Positions 25,356-35,620 are shown, numbered from the stretch's first letter. The stretch is 64,000 bases of DNA from Streptomyces alanosinicus (GCF_014650595.1 NZ_BMVG01000024.1:43275-107274); one strand, 5' to 3'. Numbers and translations are program-made. Notes: a model not told the origin generated them from the letters alone.

Positions 25356-26378
25356 AGCCTGGGGGGTGGAGATTTGCCCACAAACAACACACAAGGGACA
25401 CATCCTCATGCGATAACCAACCTGTGTGACGAAGGGGCGCGGCTTTACGCCACCGCTCTGCGCACAGGCCGGGTGGGCCGCACGGATGTGGAACCGGCCG
25501 CCCCGTGCCTGCTGGAGTTCGCCCTGCTGCATCCGGACCCTGACGACCCGCAGTGGCTGCGCGCCGTGCCTCCCTCGGTCGCCCTGGCCCAGCGGCTGCA
25601 GCCGCTGGAGCGGGAGATCCAGGAGCGTCGCCGCCACACCATCGAGCTGACCGACTCCTTCGAGCCATTTGTCGCGATCAGCACGCAGGTCCAGGGCAGC
25701 ATCCACGCGATCACCGTTCTGGAGGGCTTCGACCGGATCAACTCCGCGCTGAACGCGGCCACCGCAGAGTGCCAGGTCGAGGTCCTCACCGTACAGCCCG
25801 GAGGCGGCCGTCCGGTGGACGCACTCACCCAGGCGCTGAAGCGGGACCGGCCGCTGACCGACCGGGGCGTGGTCTTCCGCACCCTGTACCAGCACACCGC
25901 CCGGCACAGCCAGGGCACCCTCGCCTACGTCGAGCGGATGCCCCGGGGCAATGTGCAGGTGCGCACCCTGGAGGAGCTGATCGAGCGTCTGATCATCTTC
26001 GACCAGACCGTCGCCTTCATCCCCGCCAGCGACGACCGGAGCGTGGCCCTGGAACTGCGGCATCCAGGGCTGATCACCTATCTCCGCAAGGTCTTCGAGC
26101 ACCTGTGGCAGCGCGCGGTCCCGTTGACCGAGGACGTGCCCAACGAAGTGTCCCCGGACGGCATCACCGGCGTTCAGCGCTCGATCGCGAAGCTTCTCAT
26201 CGAGGGCCATGTCGACGAGGCCATAGCCCGCCGCCTCGGCATGAACGTACGCACCTGCCGGGCCCACATCGCCAAGCTGGCCTCGGCCCTCGGCAGCGGC
26301 AGCCGCGCCCAACTCGGCTTCCTCATCGCACAGTCGGGGCTGCTGGACACGGACACCGCACCGGGGGACGAGCAATGA
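25347..26378 (+). CDS. LuxR-type regulator with TrmB/PLD-like sensor, paralogue 1
   Basis: A 343-residue protein counted from ATG 25347; a TTG at 25374 with GGTGGAG nearby is an alternative. Residues 20-90 share an N-terminal block with its paralogues (CDEGARLYATALRTGRV, ALLHPDPDDPQWL). The middle resembles a TrmB/PLD-like effector domain (VLTVQPGG, FRTLYQHTARH, LIIFDQTVAFIPA, VALELRHPGLITYL). The C-terminal HTH is GVQRSIAKLLIEGHVDEAIARRLGMNVRTCRAHIAKLAS. No receiver domain is present. It probably senses a small ligand. Followed after 34 bases by paralogue 2. Confidence 0.85.
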   Translation: MFRSLGGGDLPTNNTQGTHPHAITNLCDEGARLYATALRTGRVGRTDVEPAAPCLLEFALLHPDPDDPQWLRAVPPSVALAQRLQPLEREIQERRRHTIELTDSFEPFVAISTQVQGSIHAITVLEGFDRINSALNAATAECQVEVLTVQPGGGRPVDALTQALKRDRPLTDRGVVFRTLYQHTARHSQGTLAYVERMPRGNVQVRTLEELIERLIIFDQTVAFIPASDDRSVALELRHPGLITYLRKVFEHLWQRAVPLTEDVPNEVSPDGITGVQRSIAKLLIEGHVDEAIARRLGMNVRTCRAHIAKLASALGSGSRAQLGFLIAQSGLLDTDTAPGDEQ

Positions 26379-26412
26379 GCGGCCGGCACCGGGGAGCGGC
26401 AAGGGTGCGCCC

Positions 26413-27396
26413 GTGACGCATCGGGAGCACGGGGTCGAGGAGTTGTGCGCCGCCGGACAGGAGGTGTACGAACGCGCCCTGCGCGAGGGGCGGATCGCCG
26501 TCACCGAGGCCGACGGCACGCCCTGTCTCACCGACTTCGGCCTGCTCCACCCCGTCCTCGACGACCCCGGACTGCTCGAACCGGTGGCCCCCGCCGCGGC
26601 CCTGCACCGGCTGCTGCGCACCTCCGCGGCGCGCGTCGCCGAGGAACGGCTGCGCGAGGACCGGCTGGTGGCCCGGTTCGAACCGCTCCTGCGGATCGGC
26701 GTACGGCAGCCCCCCGCCGCCGGCACCTCGATGCTGCGCCTGCTCAGCGGCACCGAGCAGATCAACCGGGCCATCACCGACGCGATGGTCGACGCCACCG
26801 AGGAGTCCCTCACCATCCAGCCGCACACCGGTCTGACCGGCCCGCGCGGCGTGGCGGCCCGCGACACCGCCTTCCCGCGCGACCGGGCCCTGCTGGAGCG
26901 CGGCGGCCGTATCCGTGTGCTGTACCAGCACACCCTGCGCCATGTGCCGCTCGTGTACGGGCCGCTGGAGCACTTCCGGCACGGCGACACCGAGGCCCGC
27001 AGCCTCGACGAGGTACCGGACCGGCTCATCGTCATCGACCGCGAGGTCGCCTTCGTCCCCGCCGACGACGACGGCACGATGGCCCTGGAGGTCCGCCACC
27101 CGGCCCTGATCAAGTACTTCGTCACGACCTTCGAACGGCTCTGGCGGCTGGCCACGCCGATGTTCCCGAAGGCGGTGCAGCCCCCGTCGGTGAACGGCGT
27201 CACCCCGCGCCAGCGGGCGATAGCCGCGTTGCTCGTGGAGGGCCACACGGACGCCGTCATCGCCGACCGCCTCGGCATGAACGTACGCACCGCCCGGCTG
27301 CACATCGCCAAGCTCGCCACCACCCTCGGCAGCGACAGCCGCGCCCAGCTCGGCTATCTCATCGCACGCTCGGGGATTCTTGATCGGGAGCCGTGA
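26413..27396 (+). CDS. LuxR-type regulator with TrmB/PLD-like sensor, paralogue 2
   Basis: A 327-residue paralogue of the preceding gene with GTG start. Same order: CAAGQEVYERALREGRI and FGLLHPVLDDPGLLEP in the N-terminus, SLTIQPHTGL, IRVLYQHTLRH, RLIVIDREVAFVPA and MALEVRHPALIKYFVTTFERLW in the sensor, and an HTH with VTPRQRAIAALLVEGHTDAVIADRLGMNVRTARLHIAKLA. It is probably co-transcribed with paralogue 1. Its 3' end overlaps the convergent paralogue 3 by 38 bases. Confidence 0.87.
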   Translation: MTHREHGVEELCAAGQEVYERALREGRIAVTEADGTPCLTDFGLLHPVLDDPGLLEPVAPAAALHRLLRTSAARVAEERLREDRLVARFEPLLRIGVRQPPAAGTSMLRLLSGTEQINRAITDAMVDATEESLTIQPHTGLTGPRGVAARDTAFPRDRALLERGGRIRVLYQHTLRHVPLVYGPLEHFRHGDTEARSLDEVPDRLIVIDREVAFVPADDDGTMALEVRHPALIKYFVTTFERLWRLATPMFPKAVQPPSVNGVTPRQRAIAALLVEGHTDAVIADRLGMNVRTARLHIAKLATTLGSDSRAQLGYLIARSGILDREP

Positions 27397-28405
27397 GCGC
27401 ACCGGCCGGCAGGGCGCGGCCGCGCCGGCGGTCCAGACCGACCTGGGCGATCCGCACACCCAGCTGGGTACGGCTGGCCGCGCCGAGGGTCTCCGACAGC
27501 CGGGCGATATGGGCCCGGCAGGTACGCACGCTGATGCCGAGCCGCTCGGCGATGACGGCGTCCTGGTGGCCCTCGGCGAGCAGCGCGGCGATGGACTGCT
27601 CACGGTGCGAGATGCCCTCGATGCCGGTGTCGGGCAGCGGGGCGGTCAGCGGGATGGCGAGGCGCCAGAGCCGCTCGAACACCGTCACCAGGTACTCCAC
27701 GAGGGCCGGGTGGCGCAGTTCCAGGGCCATCGTGCGGTCGGCGTTGGCGGGGATGAACGCCACCGTGCGGTCGAAGAGGATCAGCCGGTCGATCACCTCG
27801 TCCAGCGTCCTGGCCTCGACCGTGTCGCCCATCAGCTCCAGGTAGTTCAGGAGGCCCTGGCCATGGCGGGCCACATGGGTGTAGAGGTCGCGCATGCGCA
27901 CCCCGCGGCCGCGCAGGGCCAGCGCGCGGTGCAGGCCCTCGGTCAGTTCCGCCTCCCGGCGGATGCCGCCGGGCTGCACGGTGAGCACCTCGGTCGTACA
28001 GGCCTCGGTCGCCTCGTCCATCGCGGCCTGGATCCGGGAGAGCCCGTCCAGCACCCGGATCGCGCTGCCCTCGGCCGGTGCGGCCAGCGCACCCAGCTGA
28101 CGGCCGAGGCCGGCGTACCGCTCGAAGGCGGCCACCGCCGAGCCCACCCGCCGCTGGCTCTCCCGGACCTCGTCGTAGACCCCGCGCAGCAGTCTGGTCA
28201 TGACCTCCTGCGGGGAGGTCGGCACCAGCCAGTCCATGTCGTCGGGGTCCGGGTGCAGCAGGGCCAGTTCCAGCAGGCAGGGCACCGTCTCGGCATCGGT
28301 GCGCGGCACGCGCCCGCGGCGTACGGCCCGTGAATACACCCGGTCCCCGGCCGCGCACAGTCGGTCGGCGCCGTGTGGATGCTGCTCCGCCCCACGCCCG
28401 GCCAT
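27359..28405 (-). CDS. LuxR-type regulator with TrmB/PLD-like sensor, paralogue 3
   Basis: A 348-residue paralogue on the opposite strand, ATG 28405 preceded by GGGGGTG; a longer start at 28447 is possible. Shared blocks: CAAGDRVYSRAVRRGRV, ALLHPDPDDMDWL, VLTVQPGG, MRDLYTHVARHGQG, LILFDRTVAFIPANADRTMALELRHPALVEYLVTVFERLW and the HTH ISHREQSIAALLAEGHQDAVIAERLGISVRTCRAHIARL. The C-terminus carries a basic RRRGRALPAG tail. It overlaps paralogue 2 tail to tail, so antisense transcription could couple the two. Confidence 0.87.
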   Translation of the reverse strand: MAGRGAEQHPHGADRLCAAGDRVYSRAVRRGRVPRTDAETVPCLLELALLHPDPDDMDWLVPTSPQEVMTRLLRGVYDEVRESQRRVGSAVAAFERYAGLGRQLGALAAPAEGSAIRVLDGLSRIQAAMDEATEACTTEVLTVQPGGIRREAELTEGLHRALALRGRGVRMRDLYTHVARHGQGLLNYLELMGDTVEARTLDEVIDRLILFDRTVAFIPANADRTMALELRHPALVEYLVTVFERLWRLAIPLTAPLPDTGIEGISHREQSIAALLAEGHQDAVIAERLGISVRTCRAHIARLSETLGAASRTQLGVRIAQVGLDRRRGRALPAGALTAPDQESPSVR

Positions 28406-28606
28406 CGTGCATTTCACCCCCGGTGTGCTGCCACTTCCGCAGCGCAACTATGCGCGGCGCCGACCGGGTCCGCAACACGGCTCACCCCAACAGGGCTGCC
28501 GCAAAACACTGTTATGTCCGAGTATCGGCCAGGCTCCACCCCTCACATTGCAACAAGCTGATGGTGGTGAGGCGGACGGTGCCACGGCATCGTTGATCTC
28601 GCTTCG

Positions 28607-28654
28607 GGAGCCGCCGCATCGCGTTCACGGAGGTGACGCGATGCGGGCGGCTCC
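28607..28654 (-). terminator. Hairpin after sugar-binding lipoprotein gene
   Basis: Long inverted repeat, left arm 28607-28624 and right arm 28636-28654 (GCATCGCGT pairing with ACGCGATGC, continued by GGAGCCGCC with one bulged base), 17 bases after the stop at 28672 on the minus strand. Confidence 0.75.
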
Positions 28655-28671
28655 GCCGGAGGAGCCCCGGG

Positions 28672-29790
28672 CTACTTCAGGCCGGCCGCCGCGCAGGCCG
28701 CCTTGTACACGGCGGTGCAGATGTCGCCGACGGTGTAGATGCCGTCCGCGACGACCGTGGACTTGATGTTGCTCTTGGTCAGGGCGGTCGGCTGGATCAG
28801 CTTGGACGGGATGGCCTTGGTGGTCGGGCTGTCGACCTTGTCCTGGGTGAGCGCGTCGAACTGGATGTCCTTGCCCTGGACCTTGGCGACGGCCATCTCC
28901 GCGGCGGCCTCGGCCTCGTCCGGGTAGGGCTTGTAGACGCTCATGTACTGCTCGCCCGCCACGATCCGCTGGACCGCGTCGAGTTCCGCGTCCTGACCGG
29001 TGACCGGGGGCAGGCTGGTGACACCGGCGGCCTTCAGGGCCTTGATGACGCCGCCCGCCATGCCGTCGTTGGCGGAGTAGACGGCGGCGATGTTGTTCTT
29101 GCCGACCGCGTTGATCGCCTTGGTCATGTTGGCCTCGGCGTTCTCCGGCTTCCAGCCGTCGGTGTCGTACGTCTCCGCGATCGTCACCTTGCCGTTCAGC
29201 TCGGAGAGCGCGCCCTCCTTGAACTGCTTGGCGTTCGGGTCGGTGGGCGAGCCGTTCATCATGACGATCTTGTCGGAGGAGTCGGAGCCCGACCCGAGGG
29301 CCTGCAGCAGGGTGCGGCCCTGCACCTCGCCGACCAGTTCGTTGTCGAAGGAGACATAGGCGTCGATCGGACCCTCGGCGAGCCGGTCGTAGGCGATGAC
29401 CGGAATACCCGCGTCCGTGGCCTTCTTCACCTCGGCGGCGACGGAGTGCGAGTCGACGGCGTCGAGCAGGATGACATCGACCTTCTCGTCGATCATCTTC
29501 TGCAGCTGCGCGGCCTGCCGGGAGGCGTCCGCGTTCGCATTGGCGTACTCGACCGTCCCCTTCTTGCCGGTGAGTTCGGCGACCTTGTCCTTGATGATGG
29601 GGTAGTCGAACTTGTCGTAGCGGGAGTTGGTCTTCTCCGGCAGCAACAGGCCCACGGTGACGTCGTCGCCCTTGCTCGGGCTCGCGTCCGCGCCGTTCCC
29701 TGTCGCGTTCAGCACGCCACAACCGGCGAGCGAGAGGGTCATCGTGGATGCGGCCACGGATATGGCGATACGACGCATTCGAGGGCTCAC
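28672..29790 (-). CDS. Periplasmic sugar-binding lipoprotein (XylF/ChvE-like), orphan
   Basis: A 372-residue solute-binding protein of the pentose/sugar type-I fold. Signal peptide MSPRMRRIAISVAASTMTLSLAGC ends in a lipobox (LAGC), so it is a lipid-anchored extracytoplasmic receptor. The domain starts VTVGLLLPEKTNSRYDKFDYP, contains VDVILLDAVDSHSVA and VIAYDRLAEGPIDAYVSFDNELVG typical of xylose-binding proteins, and VYSANDGMAGGVIKAL and PPVTGQDAELDAVQRIVAGEQYMSVYK. No ATPase or permease genes are adjacent, so it must work with a transporter elsewhere or act as a sensor. Confidence 0.9.
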   Translation of the reverse strand: MSPRMRRIAISVAASTMTLSLAGCGVLNATGNGADASPSKGDDVTVGLLLPEKTNSRYDKFDYPIIKDKVAELTGKKGTVEYANANADASRQAAQLQKMIDEKVDVILLDAVDSHSVAAEVKKATDAGIPVIAYDRLAEGPIDAYVSFDNELVGEVQGRTLLQALGSGSDSSDKIVMMNGSPTDPNAKQFKEGALSELNGKVTIAETYDTDGWKPENAEANMTKAINAVGKNNIAAVYSANDGMAGGVIKALKAAGVTSLPPVTGQDAELDAVQRIVAGEQYMSVYKPYPDEAEAAAEMAVAKVQGKDIQFDALTQDKVDSPTTKAIPSKLIQPTALTKSNIKSTVVADGIYTVGDICTAVYKAACAAAGLK

Positions 29791-30022
29791 TTCAGGTGCG
29801 ATCCGGACGTAGGGCTGCTATACGACCCAGGTGTCTGAAAAGACAACGCGGAGGCCACACCCGGCGTCAAGCGGAACTACTTAACGAGTCCGCAACACCA
29901 CGCTGAGCTGACTCTGTGAAGGGTGAGCGGAATCGCCTCCAAACACTCTTTACGGACCCTCCATTCAACGGGAGCCCATGAGCCGGTAAAAACCGGCACA
30001 ACCGACGCGGCCGCCGGCACGT

Positions 30023-30082
30023 CTTCACCCGTGCCTTCAACCATGCCTTCACCCATGCCTTCGCCCATGTCTTCACCACTGC
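30023..30082. repeat. Five-copy 12-base tandem repeat
   Basis: Five imperfect 12-base units of the form CTTCACCCATGC directly follow one another just beyond the hspR terminator. Each unit differs by one to three bases. Probably slippage-derived; could be a binding array. Confidence 0.7.
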
Positions 30083-30091
30083 GAAGAGGAG

Positions 30092-30119
30092 GGGCCGGGA
30101 GGAACGATCCTCCCGGCCC
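30092..30119 (-). terminator. Terminator of the dnaK operon
   Basis: A perfect 11-base stem (GGGCCGGGAGG with its complement) around AACGAT, 30 bases past the hspR stop on the minus strand. Confidence 0.85.
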
Positions 30120-30148
30120 TCGCCGTGTTCCGTCCGGTCCGCCGCCGG

Positions 30149-30601
30149 TCAGTCCTGCTGCGGCCGCTTGGGCCGCCACACCACCAGCGCGCTGGTCTGC
30201 TGGACCTCCTGGTAAGGGACCAGGTCGCGGCGGTAGGAGGCGTGGACGGCGGCCTCGCGCTGCTGCATCGCGGCCGCCGCGCCGTCCAGGGCCGCCTCCA
30301 GCTCCGCGACGCGGGACTGCAGGGCGGCGACCTGGTTCTCCAGTTCGATGATGCGCTTGATGCCGGCCAGGTTGATGCCCTCGTCCTGCGACAACTGCTG
30401 CACGGTGCGCAGCAGTTCGATGTCGCGGGCCGAGTAGCGGCGGCCCCGCCCGGCGGTCCGGTCCGGGGAGACCAGGCCCAGGCGGTCGTACTGGCGCAGC
30501 GTCTGCGGGTGGAGTCCGGAGAGCTGGGCCGCCACCGAGATGACGTAGACCGGGGTCTCCTCGGTCAGTTCATACGGATTACGTCGACGGCCGTCCATCA
30601 C
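30149..30601 (-). CDS. hspR: Heat-shock repressor HspR (MerR-like)
   Basis: A 150-residue MerR-superfamily repressor. The winged HTH is at residues 18-85 (YVISVAAQLSGLHPQTLRQYDRLGLVSP, GRRYSARDIELLRTVQQLSQDEGINLAGIKRIIELE), followed by a coiled coil (VAALQSRVAELEAAL) and a charged tail. In Streptomyces it represses its own dnaK operon and clpB through HAIR sites, using DnaK as corepressor; all of these parts are in this window. It starts 3 bases after the dnaJ stop. Confidence 0.96.
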   Translation of the reverse strand: MMDGRRRNPYELTEETPVYVISVAAQLSGLHPQTLRQYDRLGLVSPDRTAGRGRRYSARDIELLRTVQQLSQDEGINLAGIKRIIELENQVAALQSRVAELEAALDGAAAAMQQREAAVHASYRRDLVPYQEVQQTSALVVWRPKRPQQD

Positions 30602-30603
30602 TC

Positions 30604-31776
30604 TCAGTCTCCCTTCGCGGCCTCGAACAGCTCCGCCCGCGGATCCTCACCCGCGGTCGCCTCGCGATACGCCTCCAGCGCATCACGAGCCTTCCCCGAC
30701 ACGTCCTTGGGAACACGCACCTCTACGGTGACCAGAAGATCGCCGCGGGTGCCGTCCTTGCGGACCGCGCCCTTGCCGCGGGCACGCATCGTACGGCCGT
30801 TCGGCGTGCCCGGAGGCAGCTTCAGGGTGACGGGCGGGCCGCCGAGGGTCGGCACCCGGACCTCGCCGCCGAGGGCGGCCTCGGCGAACGTCACCGGCAC
30901 GGTGACGGTGAGGTTGTCGCCCTTGCGGCCGAAGACCGGGTGCTCGCCGACATGCACGACCACATACAGGTCGCCCGCCGGTCCGCCCCGCTCGCCGGGC
31001 GCGCCCTTGCCGCGCAGCCGGATCCGCTGCCCGTCGGTGACGCCCGCCGGGATGCGGACCTGCATCGTGCGCGAGGACTTGGCGCGGCCGCTGCCCTTGC
31101 ACTCCATGCAGGGGTGCTCGGCGATCAGACCGCGGCCCTTGCAGTCGGGGCAGGGGTCGGTGAGCGAGAAGCCGCCGCCGGAGCCCCGCGCGACCTGCCC
31201 GGTGCCGACGCAGGTCGGGCACACGCGCGGTGTGCCGTTCTTGTCGCCGGTGCCGGAGCAGGCCTTGCAGGGCGCCTGGGAGGACATCCGCAGCGGCACC
31301 GTGGCGCCCTCGATGGCCTCCGTGAAGCTCAGCGTGACCTCGGACTCGATGTCCTGGCCGCGCCTCGGCTGGGTGCGGGTGCCGGTGGTGCCGCCACGGT
31401 TGAACAGGCCCCCGAAGACATCACCGATGCCGCCCCCGAAGCCGCCGCCCTGGGGGGTGCTGCCGGTGCCTCCGAAGAGGTCGCCCAGGTCGAAGTTGAA
31501 GGAGCCGCCGGCGCCCGGTCCGGGGCGGAACCCGCCGCTTCCGAACAGGGCGCGTGCCTCGTCGTACTCCTTGCGCTTCTTGGGGTCGCCGAGGATGTCG
31601 TTCGCCTCGGAGATCTCCTTGAAGCGCTCCTCGGCCTTGGCGTTGCCCTTGTTGGCGTCCGGGTGGAACTCGCGGGCGAGCTTGCGGTACGCCTTCTTGA
31701 TCTCGGCCTCGGTGGCGTCCTTGGGGACGCCGAGGACCTTGTAGTAGTCCTTCTCGATGAAGTCCTTGGTGCTCAT
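30604..31776 (-). CDS. dnaJ: Chaperone DnaJ
   Basis: A 390-residue type I Hsp40 that delivers substrates to DnaK and stimulates its ATPase. J domain at residues 10-75 with HPD in REFHPDANKG, a Gly/Phe-rich linker, a zinc-binding region with four CxxCxGxG repeats (CKACSGTG, CPTCVGTG, CPDCKGRG, CMECKGSG), then the C-terminal substrate-binding domain. Third gene of the dnaK operon; the J domain is followed by a 46-base gap from grpE. Confidence 0.96.
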   Translation of the reverse strand: MSTKDFIEKDYYKVLGVPKDATEAEIKKAYRKLAREFHPDANKGNAKAEERFKEISEANDILGDPKKRKEYDEARALFGSGGFRPGPGAGGSFNFDLGDLFGGTGSTPQGGGFGGGIGDVFGGLFNRGGTTGTRTQPRRGQDIESEVTLSFTEAIEGATVPLRMSSQAPCKACSGTGDKNGTPRVCPTCVGTGQVARGSGGGFSLTDPCPDCKGRGLIAEHPCMECKGSGRAKSSRTMQVRIPAGVTDGQRIRLRGKGAPGERGGPAGDLYVVVHVGEHPVFGRKGDNLTVTVPVTFAEAALGGEVRVPTLGGPPVTLKLPPGTPNGRTMRARGKGAVRKDGTRGDLLVTVEVRVPKDVSGKARDALEAYREATAGEDPRAELFEAAKGD

Positions 31777-31821
31777 CCTCGACGTGCCCCCTTTCCGCGG
31801 TTCCCCTTGGTCGTCTTCCCG

Positions 31822-32489
31822 TCAGCCCTCGTCCGGGCCACCGTTGTCCTTGTCGTCGGCGGAGCCGGTCTGCTGCGCCTCGGTGGTCTCCTCGCCGCCC
31901 TCGGCCTTGACGGTCTGCGCGCCGGGCTGCGGCTCGGCGACGGCCACCCGCGCGGGGCGGATGGTGCGCTCGCCGATGCGGTACCCGGGCTGCAGGATGG
32001 CCACGCAGGTGGTCTCCGTGACGTCCGGCGCGTACGAGTGCATCAGGGCCTCGTGGATGGTCGGGTCGAAGGGCTCGCCCTCCTTGCCGAACTGCTGCAG
32101 GCCCATCTTCGCCGCGACGGTCTCCATCGACTCGCCGACCGACTTGAAGCCGCCGACCAGTTCGCCGTGTTCCCGTGCGCGGCCGATGTCGTCGAGCACC
32201 GGCAGCAGCTCGGTCAGGAGGTTCGCGATGGCGATCTCCTTGACCGCGATGCGGTCGCGCTCGACCCGGCGGCGGTAGTTCTGGTACTCGGCCTGGAGCC
32301 GCTGGAGGTCCATCGTGCGCTCGTTGAGCGCCGTACGGACCTGGTCCAGCTGGGCCACCAGACCCGCGTTCGCGTGTGCGTCCCCGGCCGGGGCCGCCCC
32401 CTCCTCGGGGGCGGCCTTCGACTCGGCGTCGTCGGGGGTGGCGCCGGAGGGGACGTCGGGCTTCTCCTCGAAGCCCGGGGTCTCCTCCG

Positions 32490-32493
<4 letters not shown>
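31822..32493 (-). CDS. grpE: Nucleotide exchange factor GrpE
   Basis: A 223-residue GrpE, longer than most because of an acidic Glu/Ala/Pro-rich N-terminus (about 50 residues) and a C-terminal tail. Core features: LNERTMDLQRLQAEYQNYRRRVERDR coiled coil, LLTELLPVLDDIGRAREHGEL and PTIHEALMHSYAPDVTETTCVAILQPGYRIGERTIRPARVAVAE. GTG start at 32493 overlaps the dnaK stop by 4 bases (GTGA), so translation is coupled. Confidence 0.95.
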
Positions 32494-34358
<1,865 letters not shown>

Positions 34359-34377
34359 TTTCGATTCCTCCAGCTGA

Positions 34378-34398
34378 CTTGAGTGGAACGGACTCAAG
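34378..34398. promoter_or_regulatory. HAIR element 1 upstream of dnaK
   Basis: Perfect match to the HspR consensus: CTTGAGT-7-ACTCAAG, 20-40 bases before the dnaK start. Confidence 0.92.
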
Positions 34399-34429
34399 TG
34401 TGCATGACTCTCGGCACGCGGTCAACAGA

Positions 34430-34450
34430 CCTGAGTCGCAAGGACTCAAG
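34430..34450. promoter_or_regulatory. HAIR element 2 upstream of dnaK
   Basis: CCTGAGT-7-ACTCAAG, one base from consensus, 72-92 bases before the dnaK start and just beyond the stop of the MraY-like gene. Two HAIR sites give stronger repression than the single site at clpB. Confidence 0.9.
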
Positions 34451-34452
34451 TC

Positions 34453-35472
34453 TTATCCGTTCCTTACACGCAATGGGCTGCTGACCTGCGGCGATGTCGC
34501 CTGTCGGGGCGACTGGACAGGGATGCCAAGGAGTACGACGACCACCAGCAGCGCCCCTCCGGCCACCCACAGCACGGCCCCCTCGCCGGTCCACCCGGTG
34601 TGCACGAGCACCCCGACGAGCACCGCCGAGAAGGAGCCCGCGCCCAGCACGACGACGGAGGCCTGCGGGGTGAGCCCGAGCCGGCGCAGCCGGTGCGCGA
34701 GATGGTCGGGCCCGCGCCGCAGCAGCGAACGCCGGGCCACCCCCCGGGCGAGGACCACGAGGACGGCGTCGGCGAGGGCCACCGCGCCGAGGCAGAACAT
34801 CACGGCGGCGCTCGGCCCGAGGTCGTACCCCGCGCGCGTGAAGACCAGCGAGGACGACAGCAGGAACCCGGTGAACAACGAGCCGCAGGTGCCGAGCCCG
34901 ATCCGGGCCGGATGCCAGTTGTGCATCAGGAAGCCGGTGAGGGCGGCGGCGAACACGCTCAGCAGGACGGCGAGCCCGTCCATCACCTCGGCGGCGGCAC
35001 AGGCCCCCGCCCCGAAGGCGGTGACGACCCCGACGGTGCCGGCCAGCCCGTCCGCGTGGTCGAGCCCCTTGAAGGCCAGCGAGGCCGCGAGGATCCAGCC
35101 CACGGCGAGCATCCCGCCCAGCACCCCCGTCTCGTCGTACGGCACCACACAGGCCGCCGCCACGGCCGTACCGGTGACGAGCACACGCAGGCGCAGCCGC
35201 CAGACGTCGGCGACCAGGCCCAGCGCGGCGACCAGGGCGGCGGCCACCAGCAGCCCGTCGACCCCCTGCCCGAGCGGCGCGACCCCGGTCCACTGTCCGA
35301 CCCCGGTGACGAGGCAGGTGACGACCACCACGGCGACCCCGCCGAGCAGCGGCAGCCGCCGGTGCAGCCGCCGGTCGACGATGCCCGCCCGCAGCGCGGG
35401 CACCCTGAGCAGCGCCGCGAGCACGGCGGCGAGGAAGAGGGCTGCGGTAGCCGCGGCGATCCCGTAGAGCAC
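34453..35472 (-). CDS. MraY/WecA-like polyprenyl-phosphate transferase homologue
   Basis: A 339-residue polytopic membrane protein of glycosyltransferase family 4 (polyprenyl-phosphate phosphosugar transferases). GTG 35472 was chosen. Family traces: RLHRRLPLLGG near residue 35 (usual DxPxxRxxHxxPxPxxGG), LGLVADVWRLRLRVL (usual DDxxx), and FKGLDHADGLAGTVGVV, which stands where NxxNLxDGxDGLA is expected. The usual Asn residues are missing and a Lys/His replaces them, so activity is uncertain. It may initiate teichoic acid or other wall glycan synthesis. Its 3' end abuts the dnaK operators. Confidence 0.72.
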   Translation of the reverse strand: MLYGIAAATAALFLAAVLAALLRVPALRAGIVDRRLHRRLPLLGGVAVVVVTCLVTGVGQWTGVAPLGQGVDGLLVAAALVAALGLVADVWRLRLRVLVTGTAVAAACVVPYDETGVLGGMLAVGWILAASLAFKGLDHADGLAGTVGVVTAFGAGACAAAEVMDGLAVLLSVFAAALTGFLMHNWHPARIGLGTCGSLFTGFLLSSSLVFTRAGYDLGPSAAVMFCLGAVALADAVLVVLARGVARRSLLRRGPDHLAHRLRRLGLTPQASVVVLGAGSFSAVLVGVLVHTGWTGEGAVLWVAGGALLVVVVLLGIPVQSPRQATSPQVSSPLRVRNG

Positions 35473-35606
35473 GGCTCTAAGGTAGGGGCGAAAGTAGCAA
35501 TTCGGTACGAATAACACGATCTGATGACCCGGGGATGACGCTCATCACCCCGCGCTCGGCTGCATCTCGCAGGAAGATGGGGGTAGTCTCAGACGGACTC
35601 CATAAG

Positions 35607-35620
35607 TTACCGCTTAGTAA
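35607..35620. promoter_or_regulatory. Imperfect palindrome upstream of Fe-S oxidoreductase
   Basis: TTACCGCTTAGTAA, with 4-base arms TTAC/GTAA around a 6-base centre, 66 bases before the start of the downstream gene. TetR-family operators often look like this. Candidate only. Confidence 0.35.

Larger units (their letters stand above)
29791..30148. other. Intergenic spacer between lipoprotein and hspR genes
   Basis: No convincing gene. It holds the 5' region of the lipoprotein gene, a five-unit 12-base tandem repeat (30023-30082) and the strong hairpin at 30092-30119 that ends the heat-shock operon. Confidence 0.6.
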
